A stretch of 64,000 nt of DNA from Leptolyngbya sp. PCC 7375 (lineage in GTDB: Bacteria; Cyanobacteriota; Cyanobacteriia; Phormidesmidales; Phormidesmidaceae), in contig NZ_JH993797.1 of NCBI RefSeq assembly GCF_000316115.1, positions 1,040,486 through 1,104,485 of the forward strand, read 5' to 3'. The translations under genes and the position numbers were made by a program. The notes beneath the pieces were generated by a model. It saw nothing but the letters and a program-made list of their open reading frames with translations. It had not been told where the DNA came from and made no database searches. Shown in pieces: positions 51,902 through 60,962 of the stretch. How positions within the stretch are numbered: position 1 is the stretch's first letter; every line of letters starts with the position of its first letter.

Positions 51902-53083
51902 ATGATGAAATCCTGGCTCCGACCCCCTCGCCTCTGGGTAGGTGAGACCGCAGACGAACAGCCCCGCCATGCTACTTGGCTGGAGCTATTTTACGATCTG
52001 GTGTTTGTGGTCGCCATTTCTCAGCTGGCACACAAACTCAGTGCAGATGTTTCAGTCTATGGATTTCTAAGTTTTGCCGCCCTGTTTGTGCCCCTATGGT
52101 GGGTCTGGATTGGCACCACTTTCTATGCCAATCGGTTTGATAATGACGATGTGGTCCGGCGCATTTTAATGGGGCTGCAAATGCTGGCGGTGGCGGCCCT
52201 GGCAGTCAATGTGCACCATGGCCTGGATGACAGTTCCAGTAGCTTTGCCCTGGCCTATGTTGCGTCTAGACTGATGCTGGTGCTGGAATACCTTTGGGCT
52301 GGCTGGCATATTCCGCAAGCGCGAGGCTTAACGAATCGCTACGCTGTGGGGTTTAGTTTAGGCGCACTGCTATGGCTAATTTCGGCCTTTGTACCGCTGT
52401 CGCTTCGCTTCGTTCTATGGACAGTTGGCCTGGCAGTGGATTTTGTCACGCCCATGTTAGCGAGGACGATGGTGCAACAGCTGCCGCCACATCCGGAGCA
52501 CCTGCCTGAGCGCTTTGGTTTGTTTACCATCATTGTGTTAGGCGAGGCGATTATTGCCGTGGTCAACGGCGTGTCTGAGATGCATTGGGAGTTTGCCAGT
52601 ACGCTATGTGCGATCGCAGGTTTTACTATCGCCTTCTCTCTCTGGTGGCTATACTTTGAAAATGTGTCCGGCTCTGCCCTAGAAACTGCCCGCACCTCTG
52701 GCCGCGTCCAGATTTTACAGTTGTGGCTTTATATCCATTTACCCCTGGTGATTGGTTTAGCAGCAACCGGTATCGGTGTAGAAAAAGGTATTTTATCGGC
52801 TGGCCATGCTGGAGTTTTACCCACCCCAGAACGATGGCTGTTGTGTGGTTCAGTGGCTCTTTGTTATGGCTCATTGGCCGTACTACATCGCATGGGGGTG
52901 ATTTTCATGTGTAAGGCCCGAACCCGCCATCGATTAGTGGGTATGGCCGCTATGCTAGGTGTAGGACTAGTGGGGACTGAGCTCTCCGCCATGGGGGTAA
53001 TGAGTTTTGTTGCCCTGATGGGAATTGTGCAAGTGGGGCTTGATCTCTATCAGGGTAAACCTGCGTCCTTAAAGGGAGCATAG
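51902..53083 (+). CDS. ltrA: Low temperature requirement protein A (LtrA) family membrane protein
   Basis: 393 residues with at least ten predicted membrane segments and the LtrA opening RHATWLELFYDLVFVVAISQLAH. LtrA is known only from a Listeria low-temperature growth phenotype; its transport or signalling role is not established. The central loop has PEHLPERFGLFTIIVLGEAIIAVVNGV, a conserved LtrA block. ATG at 51902. The stop codon abuts a tandem repeat (53084-53173). Confidence 0.88.
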   Translation: MMKSWLRPPRLWVGETADEQPRHATWLELFYDLVFVVAISQLAHKLSADVSVYGFLSFAALFVPLWWVWIGTTFYANRFDNDDVVRRILMGLQMLAVAALAVNVHHGLDDSSSSFALAYVASRLMLVLEYLWAGWHIPQARGLTNRYAVGFSLGALLWLISAFVPLSLRFVLWTVGLAVDFVTPMLARTMVQQLPPHPEHLPERFGLFTIIVLGEAIIAVVNGVSEMHWEFASTLCAIAGFTIAFSLWWLYFENVSGSALETARTSGRVQILQLWLYIHLPLVIGLAATGIGVEKGILSAGHAGVLPTPERWLLCGSVALCYGSLAVLHRMGVIFMCKARTRHRLVGMAAMLGVGLVGTELSAMGVMSFVALMGIVQVGLDLYQGKPASLKGA

Positions 53084-53173
53084 GCGCACAGAATGTAGGG
53101 GCGCACAGAATGTAGGGGCGCACAGAATGTAGGGGCGCACAGAATGTAGGGGCGCACAGCAGTGCGCCCCTAC
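53084..53173. repeat. Tandem repeat, 17 bp x 4, ending in a GCGCAC/GTGCGC palindrome
   Basis: Four copies of GCGCACAGAATGTAGGG (53084-53151) follow directly after the LtrA stop, then GCGCACAGCAGTGCGCCCCTAC (with a hairpin GGCGCAC/GTGCGCC). The last unit matches the palindrome at 23695-23716. It lies 28 bases before the SDR start at 53202. Confidence 0.95.
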
Positions 53174-53201
53174 GAGGTATTTTTATTAGGGCATAAATGT
53201 C

Positions 53202-53954
53202 GTGAACACAGACAAGGTTATTGTCATTACTGGAGGCAGCCGTGGCATTGGGGCGGCAACGGCATCTTTAGCCGCAGAACGGGGCTATGCGGTGTGTGTA
53301 AACTATCGTCGGAACCATCAGGCGGCAAATGCGGTTGTTGAGAAGATTCGACGACAAGGGGGTAAGGGAGTTGCGATCGCAGCTGACATCGCAGTAGAAG
53401 CCGAGGTGATCGACCTCTTCAATGCAGTAGATCATCAGCTAGGTACCGTCACAGCCCTGGTCAACAATGCAGGAATTTTAGAACAACAAACTCGGGTAGA
53501 GAATCTAGATGCCGCCCGCCTCAATCGAGTTTTGGCAACCAATGTCACCGGGGCATTTCTATGTGCCCGAGAAGCCGTCAAGCGCATGTCTACCAAGCGC
53601 GGCGGCCCAGGAGGGGCAATTGTCAATATCTCTTCAGTCGCAGCCCGTCTAGGGGCAGCAGGTGAATATGTAGATTACGCTGCATCTAAAGGGGCGATAG
53701 ATGCTATGACGCTGGGATTAGCTAAGGAAGTAGCCGCAGAAGGAATTCGAGTAAATGCCGTGCGTCCAGGATTTATTTATACGGACATTCATGGCGATGG
53801 TGGCGAGCCAGGACGGGTGGATCGAGTGAAAGAAGTTTTGCCCATGAAACGGGGTGGGGAAGCGGTGGAAGTGGCCCAGGCTATCCTGTGGCTATTATCA
53901 AACGAAGCGTCCTATACAACCGGTACGTTTATTGAAGTTGCCGGGGGAAGATAG
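53202..53954 (+). CDS. SDR-family oxidoreductase (3-oxoacyl-ACP-reductase-like)
   Basis: 250 residues from a GTG at 53202 (MNTDKVIVITGGSRGIGAATASLAAERG). Classical SDR motifs are all present: TGxxxGxG in TGGSRGIG (about 10-17), NNAG in LVNNAGIL, catalytic Ser in NISSVAA and the Tyr-x3-Lys pair in YVDYAASKGAID, with a closing TGTFIEVAGGR. It should be a working NAD(P)H-dependent carbonyl reductase; the substrate is unknown. Convergent with a small secreted-protein gene 18 bp away. Confidence 0.9.
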   Translation: MNTDKVIVITGGSRGIGAATASLAAERGYAVCVNYRRNHQAANAVVEKIRRQGGKGVAIAADIAVEAEVIDLFNAVDHQLGTVTALVNNAGILEQQTRVENLDAARLNRVLATNVTGAFLCAREAVKRMSTKRGGPGGAIVNISSVAARLGAAGEYVDYAASKGAIDAMTLGLAKEVAAEGIRVNAVRPGFIYTDIHGDGGEPGRVDRVKEVLPMKRGGEAVEVAQAILWLLSNEASYTTGTFIEVAGGR

Positions 53955-53972
53955 CTCTGCCCCCTTGTAAAC

Positions 53973-54230
53973 CTAATTTTGCTCGCTAGCAGCGGCTAAA
54001 AAGTAGCGCTTGCCATTCTGTTCCAGCACAATACCATTGTGGTCAGAATCAAGAACGTTGTGGTCAGTTAGTGCTGAAAAAGGGATGAAATCGCCTTGCT
54101 CTGTCAAAATGCCCATGATTTTGCCGGAAGACGTTTTCTCTTTCTTTGGAGTTTCTGAGTTAGCACCGGCTCCCTTGGCCATCAGAAGCAGTAATGCAAA
54201 CGGTAGAAAAACAAGAACTGCAGGTGACAT
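53973..54230 (-). CDS. Small secreted or membrane-anchored protein
   Basis: 85 residues: signal peptide or N-terminal anchor at about 1-24 (MSPAVLVFLPFALLLLMAKGAGA), then a short soluble domain with SGKIMGILTEQGDFIPFSAL and NGIVLEQNGKRYFL. No family recognised. Start ATG at 54230. It lies between a convergent SDR gene and the LuxR gene, about 125 bp from the latter. Confidence 0.7.
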   Translation of the reverse strand: MSPAVLVFLPFALLLLMAKGAGANSETPKKEKTSSGKIMGILTEQGDFIPFSALTDHNVLDSDHNGIVLEQNGKRYFLAAASEQN

Positions 54231-54355
54231 TGGCTTTTCCTCGTAAGGGTGGCAGAAAAATAACCGACGTTTATTGAAGTCTCTGTATACTTCAATGTCC
54301 TCACTTTAAATTCCTACAAATATTTTTGAAATGATCAAATGCACCAACTTTCTGA

Positions 54356-55060
54356 CTAAAAAGCGCGATGTAGCTTTGTAGTTTTCTGCAAAGCTAGCTG
54401 GGCAATCATCTCAGCTCGGGATGAAACCTTTAACTTCCGAAACATACGCTTTAATGCCTGTTTCACTGAATTTTCCGTAATCCACAGTTCAGCGCCAATT
54501 TCTTTGTTAGTCATCCCCTGGGCAACCAGCTCCGCGATTTGAGCTTCCCGTGGGGTGAGGCAGTTGTTGTGAAACACAATAGGCGCGGGCTTAGCCTGTA
54601 AAACAGCCAATCGTGTAGACACATGTAAACAGAGAGCACTTAAATCCGCTAGATTTTCAGTCGTAAACTTGGGGTCCTGGCGATGTCGAGTCACAGCGAT
54701 GCCGCCCACCAGCTGCCCCTGGCTGACAATGGGGCCGACCATGACATGACCATGGTCGGCGCGAGGGCAAATCGTTTGCCATACACCAGGGGGCAAGATC
54801 ACTTCATCGTGAACCGCTGCATGATTTTGCATCAAGTAGCGCAGCACAGGATTATAGTCCAAGGATAAAGCCTTTTTTAGCAATGGTGGCGTACGGTCAT
54901 CCAGGATTGGCAATTGATCTAGAAAATACAGGTTCCATCGCTTAGCCGCAAAATACTGCCCAACCTCTGCCATAAACACCTGGCTCAGCTCAGCTTCCGT
55001 CTGTGCCTGGACAATTGTCTGAAACAAGCTTTGTAGAGGAGCTTTGATGAGGGGTTCCAT
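54356..55060 (-). CDS. GAF-LuxR (NarL-type HTH) transcriptional regulator
   Basis: About 234 residues from the ATG at 55060 (MEPLIKAPLQSLF); a GTG at 55069 is possible. The N-terminal half (about 10-155) is a GAF-like sensory domain (VGPIVSQGQLVGGIAVTRH). The C-terminal HTH reads LTPREAQIAELVAQGMTNKEIGAELWITENSVKQALKRMFRKLKV, the LuxR/NarL type. It lacks a receiver domain, so it senses a ligand or redox state directly. It stands divergent from a small membrane-protein gene at 55160, a likely target. Confidence 0.88.
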   Translation of the reverse strand: MEPLIKAPLQSLFQTIVQAQTEAELSQVFMAEVGQYFAAKRWNLYFLDQLPILDDRTPPLLKKALSLDYNPVLRYLMQNHAAVHDEVILPPGVWQTICPRADHGHVMVGPIVSQGQLVGGIAVTRHRQDPKFTTENLADLSALCLHVSTRLAVLQAKPAPIVFHNNCLTPREAQIAELVAQGMTNKEIGAELWITENSVKQALKRMFRKLKVSSRAEMIAQLALQKTTKLHRAF

Positions 55061-55159
55061 GGCACTCACTTTTTGCCGCTAGACAAAAGTGTACCCGATC
55101 GAGGTCTAGGCGTCAGAAAATAGCCGCCTTAGGGTAGGAGGGTAGCAAGCAAAACAATT

Positions 55160-55618
55160 ATGCCTTCATCCTCTTTATCTGAGACGATAGATGCGCTGCC
55201 AATGGCTGTTGACACAACTCCGAACCCAAGATTTAGTGTTGTTGGGTTTTATGTCGTAACTGTTGTGTTTAACCTCTGTTTGGGGGTGCAACTGTTGACA
55301 GCGGGTGTAGCCTATTTTGAGAATCCTAGCTGGTGGCAAGCCCATGTATGGCTGGTGAGAGGATACAGTGGTTTATCCCTGGTGCTAGTCGTGTGGGCCT
55401 ATAGGGCTACTTTTTCGCGGCGTATTCGTATCCTGACAGTGAGTATGCCTGTTTTGTTAGGAGTTCAGTTTTTGATAATTCATTGGCATCCACCATTTCT
55501 GCCATTGTCATTAGCCATTGTACATCCTTTAGTGGGGTTCTTTTTGGTTTCTGTTTCCTCGACGCTGGTGCATCGGGCATGGCAAGTTGTCTCGCCGAGA
55601 AAAGTAGTTAAAATTTAG
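55160..55618 (+). CDS. Four-helix membrane protein (DUF6220-like)
   Basis: 152 residues, four hydrophobic segments at about 25-48, 66-83, 88-107 and 115-135 (VVGFYVVTVVFNLCLGVQLLTAG being the first). The overall length and spacing recall DUF6220 proteins, whose function is not known. Divergent from the LuxR gene with only about 100 bp between, so possibly regulated by it. ATG at 55160. Confidence 0.65.
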   Translation: MPSSSLSETIDALPMAVDTTPNPRFSVVGFYVVTVVFNLCLGVQLLTAGVAYFENPSWWQAHVWLVRGYSGLSLVLVVWAYRATFSRRIRILTVSMPVLLGVQFLIIHWHPPFLPLSLAIVHPLVGFFLVSVSSTLVHRAWQVVSPRKVVKI

Positions 55619-55742
55619 ACTATGCAAGAGAGAAAAGATAGACCTGGCCTTGAGTTAGCCCACTCTGCGACTTAATGTATACACCTCCGATCCTAAGCCT
55701 GGGCTACACAACTGAACTGAACACCATTTTTTAGGAGAAACC

Positions 55743-56576
55743 ATGACTAATTACGCCTGTCCTGATACTCTTGTCGATACCCAATGGCTAGCCGATCACC
55801 TGGATGATCCCAACGTGCGCATTGTTGAACTGGCCCTGGCCCCGGATCTGCTAGAGAACGCCCATATTCCAGGAGCTGTATTTTGGAGTATTTTTCCTGA
55901 TTTAAGCCAGACAGACATGAGCATCAAGCTGGATCAAGCAACGATTAACAACATACTCTCACGCTCTGGCATTGGCCCCGAGACAACAGTTGTTGCCTAT
56001 GGCAGTGACATCGCCATAGGTGGCGTTGTTTTCTGGTTATTGACCCTATTTGGCCATGAAAATGTCAACGTCTTAAACGGTGGACATCAGAAATGGATAG
56101 CAGAATCTCGCCCAGTTACGACGGAGTTCTCTACATTTGCACCTACCCAGTACCAGGCCAAACCTCTGGATTCTAAATTGCGTGTTTTAAAAGCCGACGT
56201 AGAAGCCTCTTTAAAGGAGCCTGATCAAGTCCTGTTGGATGTGCGCACACCTGAAGAGTATCGCGGTGAGGTCTTTATGATGAAGCCCCCGGAAGGGCAG
56301 GAACGGGCAGGGCATATTCCTGGGGCTGTGCATGTGGAACATACCGATACGGTTAATGACGATGGCACATTTAAATCATTTAATGATCTCAAGCATCTCT
56401 ATAGCCAACAGGGCATTACACCGGACAAAGAAGTCTTTCCCTACTGTGCCATTGGCGGGCGTTCGGCGTTTATCTGGTTTGTGTTGAAATACTTGTTGGG
56501 ATATCCAAATGTACGTAATTACGATGGCTCATGGAATGAGTGGAGTCGCTTGCCTGGTGTGCCAACAGAGCCGTAG
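55743..56576 (+). CDS. Thiosulfate/3-mercaptopyruvate sulfurtransferase (tandem rhodanese)
   Basis: 277 residues with two rhodanese domains: an inactive N-terminal one (about 8-120) and an active C-terminal one (about 145-270) with VLLDVRTPEEYRGE, then GHIPGAVHVEH and active-site Cys in FPYCAIGGRSAF (C-x4-G-x-S, close to the thiosulfate-type CRxGxR loop). It transfers sulfane sulfur to cyanide or thiols. An AGGAG site precedes the ATG at 55743. Single gene. Confidence 0.9.
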   Translation: MTNYACPDTLVDTQWLADHLDDPNVRIVELALAPDLLENAHIPGAVFWSIFPDLSQTDMSIKLDQATINNILSRSGIGPETTVVAYGSDIAIGGVVFWLLTLFGHENVNVLNGGHQKWIAESRPVTTEFSTFAPTQYQAKPLDSKLRVLKADVEASLKEPDQVLLDVRTPEEYRGEVFMMKPPEGQERAGHIPGAVHVEHTDTVNDDGTFKSFNDLKHLYSQQGITPDKEVFPYCAIGGRSAFIWFVLKYLLGYPNVRNYDGSWNEWSRLPGVPTEP

Positions 56577-56847
56577 ACCCTTATGTAGACTTCTATATAT
56601 CTATACTTGAGGTTGGAGATCCGATCAACGATGATCTTGCTGCCCACCGATTCGGCTGGAGTCGGGTAGCAAGAGGGATGATTCTGCACAATGGCAATGA
56701 GCTACGGTAAGGTGGCAGTATTCAGTTAGTAGGCAGTTAGCCTCTAACCATGGAAGCGTGAACTGGAGCTGAGCTTTTGCTGGTTGACTTAGCTTGATAA
56801 TCGGCAATTTAGCCCAAATCCCAGAGACTGATGGAGATTTTTAAGCG

Positions 56848-57384
56848 ATGGCCAACTACGTCTATATTGCAACCAGCCTCGACGGATTTATCGCTACACC
56901 CGACGGTGGTGTTGATTGGCTTGACGACATCCCCAATCCTGATCAGAGTGACTTTGGCTACGGTGAGTTTATCAAGCGTGTCGATGCCATTTTAATGGGA
57001 CGAAACAGTTTTGAGAAGGTTCTCTCATTTGGTACTTGGCCCTATGAAAAGCTGGTTTTTGTTTTGAGTAATCGCTTAAAGCATGTTCCTGACGATTTAG
57101 TAGACAGTGTGGAAATTGTCAGTGGCAACGATCTCAAAACACTGGTTGGACAGTTGGATAAACGTGGGTACCACAATTTGTATATTGATGGCGGTCGCAC
57201 CATCCAAAGTTTCCTGGCGGAGGACATGATTGATGAAATGATTATCACCAGAGTCCCTGTATTACTAGGCGATGGCATTCCACTATTTGACAAACTTATA
57301 AATACACTGCAATTTAGGCATAACAAGACTGAGTTATTTAACAATATGCTGGTGAAGAGTGCTTATAATCGCATTAGAGCATGA
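56848..57384 (+). CDS. Dihydrofolate-reductase-family (RibD C-terminal-like) protein
   Basis: 178 residues in the DHFR/RibD-C fold: MANYVYIATSLDGFIATPDGGVDWLDD, then AILMGRNSFEKVLSFGTWPY and NLYIDGGRTIQSFLAEDMIDEMIITRVPVLLGDGIPLFD. Members are NADPH-dependent reductases of unknown substrate; real DHFR has other residues. ATG at 56848 follows GGAG at about 56833. Single gene. The 56577-56847 gap holds no other gene. Confidence 0.85.
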   Translation: MANYVYIATSLDGFIATPDGGVDWLDDIPNPDQSDFGYGEFIKRVDAILMGRNSFEKVLSFGTWPYEKLVFVLSNRLKHVPDDLVDSVEIVSGNDLKTLVGQLDKRGYHNLYIDGGRTIQSFLAEDMIDEMIITRVPVLLGDGIPLFDKLINTLQFRHNKTELFNNMLVKSAYNRIRA

Positions 57385-57411
57385 TTTTTGCAGCAAGGAG
57401 CAAGCCATAAA

Positions 57412-57533
57412 TAACTTCCAAAAGTAAATGTTGAAGAGACGTTCCATGGAACGTCTGTACATCAAAAGTAAATGTTGAAGAGACATTCCATAGAATGTCT
57501 GTACATTCAAATTTTGGAAGTTAATTGATTTTG
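57412..57533. repeat. MITE-like dispersed repeat, one full and one partial copy
   Basis: The full copy (57468-57533) is the reverse complement of 25041-25111 with few changes. A partial copy (57412-57462) precedes it, sharing AAAAGTAAATGTTGAAGAGAC and a CGTTCCATGGAACG palindrome. Confidence 0.88.
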
Positions 57534-57753
57534 CTTTCTAAGCATATATTCGTTTTGTAAACTTGCCATCTTTTCGGGTTGAGACGAGTATTTAGGAGCG
57601 TTTCCACAAATATTTCTATTTCTGTCGAGAGCGATATTTTACAACCTTTAAATTTAGAAAAAGATCTGTATAACAACCACGTACACAAATTAGGTGTTGT
57701 TAGCTTGAGTGCAAATCAACAGTTTATAGCTATGGTTTTCAACCATAAAACGC

Positions 57754-57799
57754 TTGTCAATAGATAACTCCTTTACTTGTCAATAGATAACTCCTTTAC
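57754..57799. repeat. 23-bp direct repeat x 2 ahead of the TPR gene
   Basis: TTGTCAATAGATAACTCCTT plus TAC occurs twice in tandem, ending 13 bp before the ATG at 57813. The repeat is what makes an upstream TTG (57777) look like a start, which I reject. Confidence 0.95.
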
Positions 57800-57812
57800 T
57801 AAATACCTTATT

Positions 57813-59432
57813 ATGTCAACTCTTTTTTTGAAATCGCTCTTGAGCAGTGGCATTGCTTCAATTGCTTTGCTTTGGTCTGGCCACTCTGCCCTGGCACAAT
57901 CGACCGATTTTAGCCAGGCTAAACAGCTGGCAGATATTGCCTTTGGCTATGCGATCGCAAACCAACCCAACAAAGCTATTCCACTGCTGGAGCAAGCCGC
58001 TACATACGCAGGAGGAGACTGCTTTGAAAGCAACGCATGGTTAAAAATCGGGGTGGGTTATCGAGCCGTAAACCAGTCCAGTAAAGCCGAAACTTTTCTA
58101 ACCCGGGCAGTGGAGACTGCTAGCCATCACACCGAAGGAAAATGCGCCTCTAGTGGTACATCGCCCAGTGAATCACTGCTTAACCGGACGGTTGAATATG
58201 CTGAAGCGGGCCATTTAGAGTTAGCTGTGCACCTTGTTCAACAGGTGCAGGCTTGGTCACACCCCCTGGCGATGGCAGAGATTGCGGCAGAGTATGAGCG
58301 AGCCGGTCAACCACGGCAAGCACAACAAATGATTGCCCAGGCTGTTACTGAGATGAAGAAGTATGAAAATGAAGACTTGGTGGATGTAGTCACTGCTAAC
58401 CAACTATTTTTGGCAGCAACAGGTCTGTTGATCCTTGAAGAGCAGAAAGATCTGGCAAAATTGGTCATAGAGAAGAGTGAAATACTCTCTTTCCTCGAAG
58501 ATAAGGGTACCGATGTTCTTGAAGATAACTTTGAAACCTACCAGGTGCTAGATTTCGTAAGACTATTAATCGAAATTGACGAGACGCAACAAGCACTCGC
58601 TGTTTTAGACGCAACGAGACCGACTATTCAGCCTTCGGTAAGGTTTCCTTTAGATGAGGCCCATAGCTGGATCGATTTAGCACAGTTATATAGCAGGCTG
58701 GGCAGTGATCAAGCCGAGAGTTCTTGGGAAAAAGCCAGAACAATTGTAGAGCAAATGCCTAATTCCTATGAGCAGTCATCGGCGCGGGGGGCACTGGTAA
58801 GAGCATACTCAGAGTCAGAAGACTTTGAGCGAGCCCTGGCTTTGGCAGAGACCATAAAGAATACTAGTGCACGACAACGGGCCTATGGGGCAATTGCGGT
58901 GGCCTATGCTAAGGCTGGATTGGTGGAGGATGCCAATGGCCTTGTGGAGTCCATAGGGATGCCTGACTTTGCTATACAAGACGTGATCCGTACCTATTTG
59001 GAAACTGAACAGTATGCTGAGGCTGAACGGCTGGCCAAGCAGCCTGACATGTTAGATTTTCTGCCTCAGGTTGGCAGTACCTATTGTAGGATGGAGCTAC
59101 CGGAGCGTGTGGTGCCTCTGTTTGAGTACTTGAGCGAAACAAACTCTCCCTCTGTAACTTGGCTCCGTCGATGTACGGCCACTGCATTTGCTAAACAAGG
59201 ACAGTTTGATCAGGCCATGGAAGTGGCGCAGACAGTGACCGGACCTGAGAATAAGGCTGCTGTGCTGGTTGCGATCGCAGCCCAGCATACCAACCCATCC
59301 AACCGTTCAGCCTGGGGCCGGTTTTTACAACGGTTGCCCTATCCCCTACGCGCCTGGTTAAGCCCTGCTGAAACCCAGGTAGCCGTTGACAAACTTGACC
59401 AGGCCCTGGCTCTAATTCAAACAGATTCCTAG
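57813..59432 (+). CDS. Secreted tetratricopeptide-repeat-like protein
   Basis: About 539 residues from the ATG at 57813. A signal peptide covers about 1-29 (MSTLFLKSLLSSGIASIALL, ending ALAQ). The rest is helical repeats of TPR/SEL1-like spacing (QAKQLADIAFGYAIANQPNKAIPLLEQAATYA and further units), including FERALALAETIKNTSARQRAYGAIAVAYAKAGLVEDA. Periplasmic scaffolding is likely. A cyanobacterium-specific family; no enzyme motif. Single gene. Confidence 0.8.
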   Translation: MSTLFLKSLLSSGIASIALLWSGHSALAQSTDFSQAKQLADIAFGYAIANQPNKAIPLLEQAATYAGGDCFESNAWLKIGVGYRAVNQSSKAETFLTRAVETASHHTEGKCASSGTSPSESLLNRTVEYAEAGHLELAVHLVQQVQAWSHPLAMAEIAAEYERAGQPRQAQQMIAQAVTEMKKYENEDLVDVVTANQLFLAATGLLILEEQKDLAKLVIEKSEILSFLEDKGTDVLEDNFETYQVLDFVRLLIEIDETQQALAVLDATRPTIQPSVRFPLDEAHSWIDLAQLYSRLGSDQAESSWEKARTIVEQMPNSYEQSSARGALVRAYSESEDFERALALAETIKNTSARQRAYGAIAVAYAKAGLVEDANGLVESIGMPDFAIQDVIRTYLETEQYAEAERLAKQPDMLDFLPQVGSTYCRMELPERVVPLFEYLSETNSPSVTWLRRCTATAFAKQGQFDQAMEVAQTVTGPENKAAVLVAIAAQHTNPSNRSAWGRFLQRLPYPLRAWLSPAETQVAVDKLDQALALIQTDS

Positions 59433-59470
59433 TTCTTAGCCAGTATGTCGACGATGACAGGTCTTTGACC

Positions 59471-59487
59471 GTGACAACCTTTGTCAC
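59471..59487. terminator. Short perfect hairpin downstream of the TPR gene
   Basis: GTGACAA (59471-59477), CCT, TTGTCAC (59481-59487), about 39 bases after the TPR stop. No strong T-run follows, so its role as transcript end is only possible. Confidence 0.4.
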
Positions 59488-59678
59488 GTCGCTGTTCTAG
59501 CTGTACCGTAACAGTTCTTGCCCAGGTCCCCTCTAATATTATTGTCAGTCTGAAATGTTTTGAGATGTTTTGTGATTAACTGCAGTCAGGTCGTAAAGAA
59601 TCCACCGACGACTTTCATGGGATTATCTTGCCTGAGCTAGAATTTCATGACGATTTATTACTGTAAAGAGGGTTTTTC

Positions 59679-60962
59679 ATGAGTGCAGAACACGGATTGG
59701 GGACAAAGTGTCTACATGCAGGTCAAGAGGCTGATCCCACCACCATGGCTCGCGCTGTGCCCGTCTATCGCACTACCGCCTATGCCTTTCGGGATACTGA
59801 ACACGCAGCTAACTTGTTTGCCCTGAAAGAACTGGGCAATATCTACACGCGGTTGATGAATCCTACCCAGGATGTTTTAGAAAAGCGGGTTGCTGCCATT
59901 GAAGGTGGAGCTGCAGCCCTGGCCGTGGCTTCTGGAACCAGCGCTATTTTTTATAGCATTATTAACATTTGCCAGGCTGGGGATGAAATTGTTTCCGCTA
60001 ATACGCTGTATGGCGGGACCTACACCATGTTCAAGGACATCCTGCCCCAGTTTGGCATCAAGGTGAACTTTGTCGATCCCCGCAATCCAGAGAATTTCCG
60101 GTCCGCGATTACGGAGAAGACCCAGCTGGTGTTCTGTGAAACGGTCAGTAACCCAGGATTAGAAGTATCGGATTTAGATGCGATCGCAGCCATCGCCCAT
60201 GGGAATGGACTGCCCCTTGTTGTTGACAGTACCTTTACAACACCCTATTTAATTCGCCCCATAGAACATGGTGCCGATATTGTGATCCATTCCCTAACCA
60301 AGTGGTTAGGAGGCCACGGCACAGGCATCGGCGGCATCATGGTAGACTCCGGCAAATTTGACTGGACCTCCGGCAAGTTTCCCCTCATGAGTGAGCCAGA
60401 CCCCAGCTACCACGGTTTGCGATATGCCCATGACCTGGGGCCCTTAGCCCCGATCGCCTATACCCTGCGTATGCGGCTTGTACCCCTACGTAACCTAGGA
60501 GCCTGCATTTCCCCAGACAATGCCTGGATATTCCTCCAAGGTATAGAAACCCTGCATTTACGCATGCAGCGCCATTGTGAAAATGCCATGGCCGTGGCCG
60601 AGTTTCTGCAACAGCATCCCTCTGTAGAGTGGGTGCGTTACCCTGGCCTAGAGACCGATAAAGCCCACTCCACTGCCAAACGGTATCTGAAAAATGGATT
60701 TGGAGCCATGGTTGTCTTTGGTATCAAAGGGGGTGCTGACGCAGGCAAGAAGTTCATTGAGCAGCTGATGTTATTCTCTCACCTGGCAAATGTAGGGGAT
60801 GCGAAAAGTCTGGCCATTCATCCATCCACAACAACCCACTCTCAGCTGTCAGAGTCTGACCTGCAAAGTGCCGGCATCGCTCCCGAACTAATCCGGCTAG
60901 CCATTGGCATTGAAGACATCGATGACATTATCGATGACCTCAAACAGGCCCTGGCCGCGTAG
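59679..60962 (+). CDS. metY: O-acetylhomoserine sulfhydrylase (MetY-type PLP enzyme)
   Basis: 427 residues, normal for MetY. Features: GTKCLHAGQEADPTTMARAVPVYRTTAYAF, PLP-binding Ser/Thr region LAVASGTSAIFYSI and the PLP lysine in VIHSLTKWLGGHGTGIGG. Long insertion YARDLG-like segment (HGLRYAHDLGPLAPIAYTLRMRL) marks O-acetylhomoserine sulfhydrylases. It makes homocysteine from O-acetylhomoserine and sulfide in methionine synthesis. metX follows 660 bp downstream with repeats in between, so they share a pathway but probably not a transcript. Confidence 0.93.
   Translation: MSAEHGLGTKCLHAGQEADPTTMARAVPVYRTTAYAFRDTEHAANLFALKELGNIYTRLMNPTQDVLEKRVAAIEGGAAALAVASGTSAIFYSIINICQAGDEIVSANTLYGGTYTMFKDILPQFGIKVNFVDPRNPENFRSAITEKTQLVFCETVSNPGLEVSDLDAIAAIAHGNGLPLVVDSTFTTPYLIRPIEHGADIVIHSLTKWLGGHGTGIGGIMVDSGKFDWTSGKFPLMSEPDPSYHGLRYAHDLGPLAPIAYTLRMRLVPLRNLGACISPDNAWIFLQGIETLHLRMQRHCENAMAVAEFLQQHPSVEWVRYPGLETDKAHSTAKRYLKNGFGAMVVFGIKGGADAGKKFIEQLMLFSHLANVGDAKSLAIHPSTTTHSQLSESDLQSAGIAPELIRLAIGIEDIDDIIDDLKQALAA

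Noticed and set aside
53084..53173. CRISPR array
   Set aside because: The 17-bp units are directly adjacent with no spacers, and no cas genes are present.
57579..57767. 62-codon frame before the TPR gene
   Set aside because: TTG start, no ribosome-binding site, no recognisable domain, and it runs into a tandem repeat.
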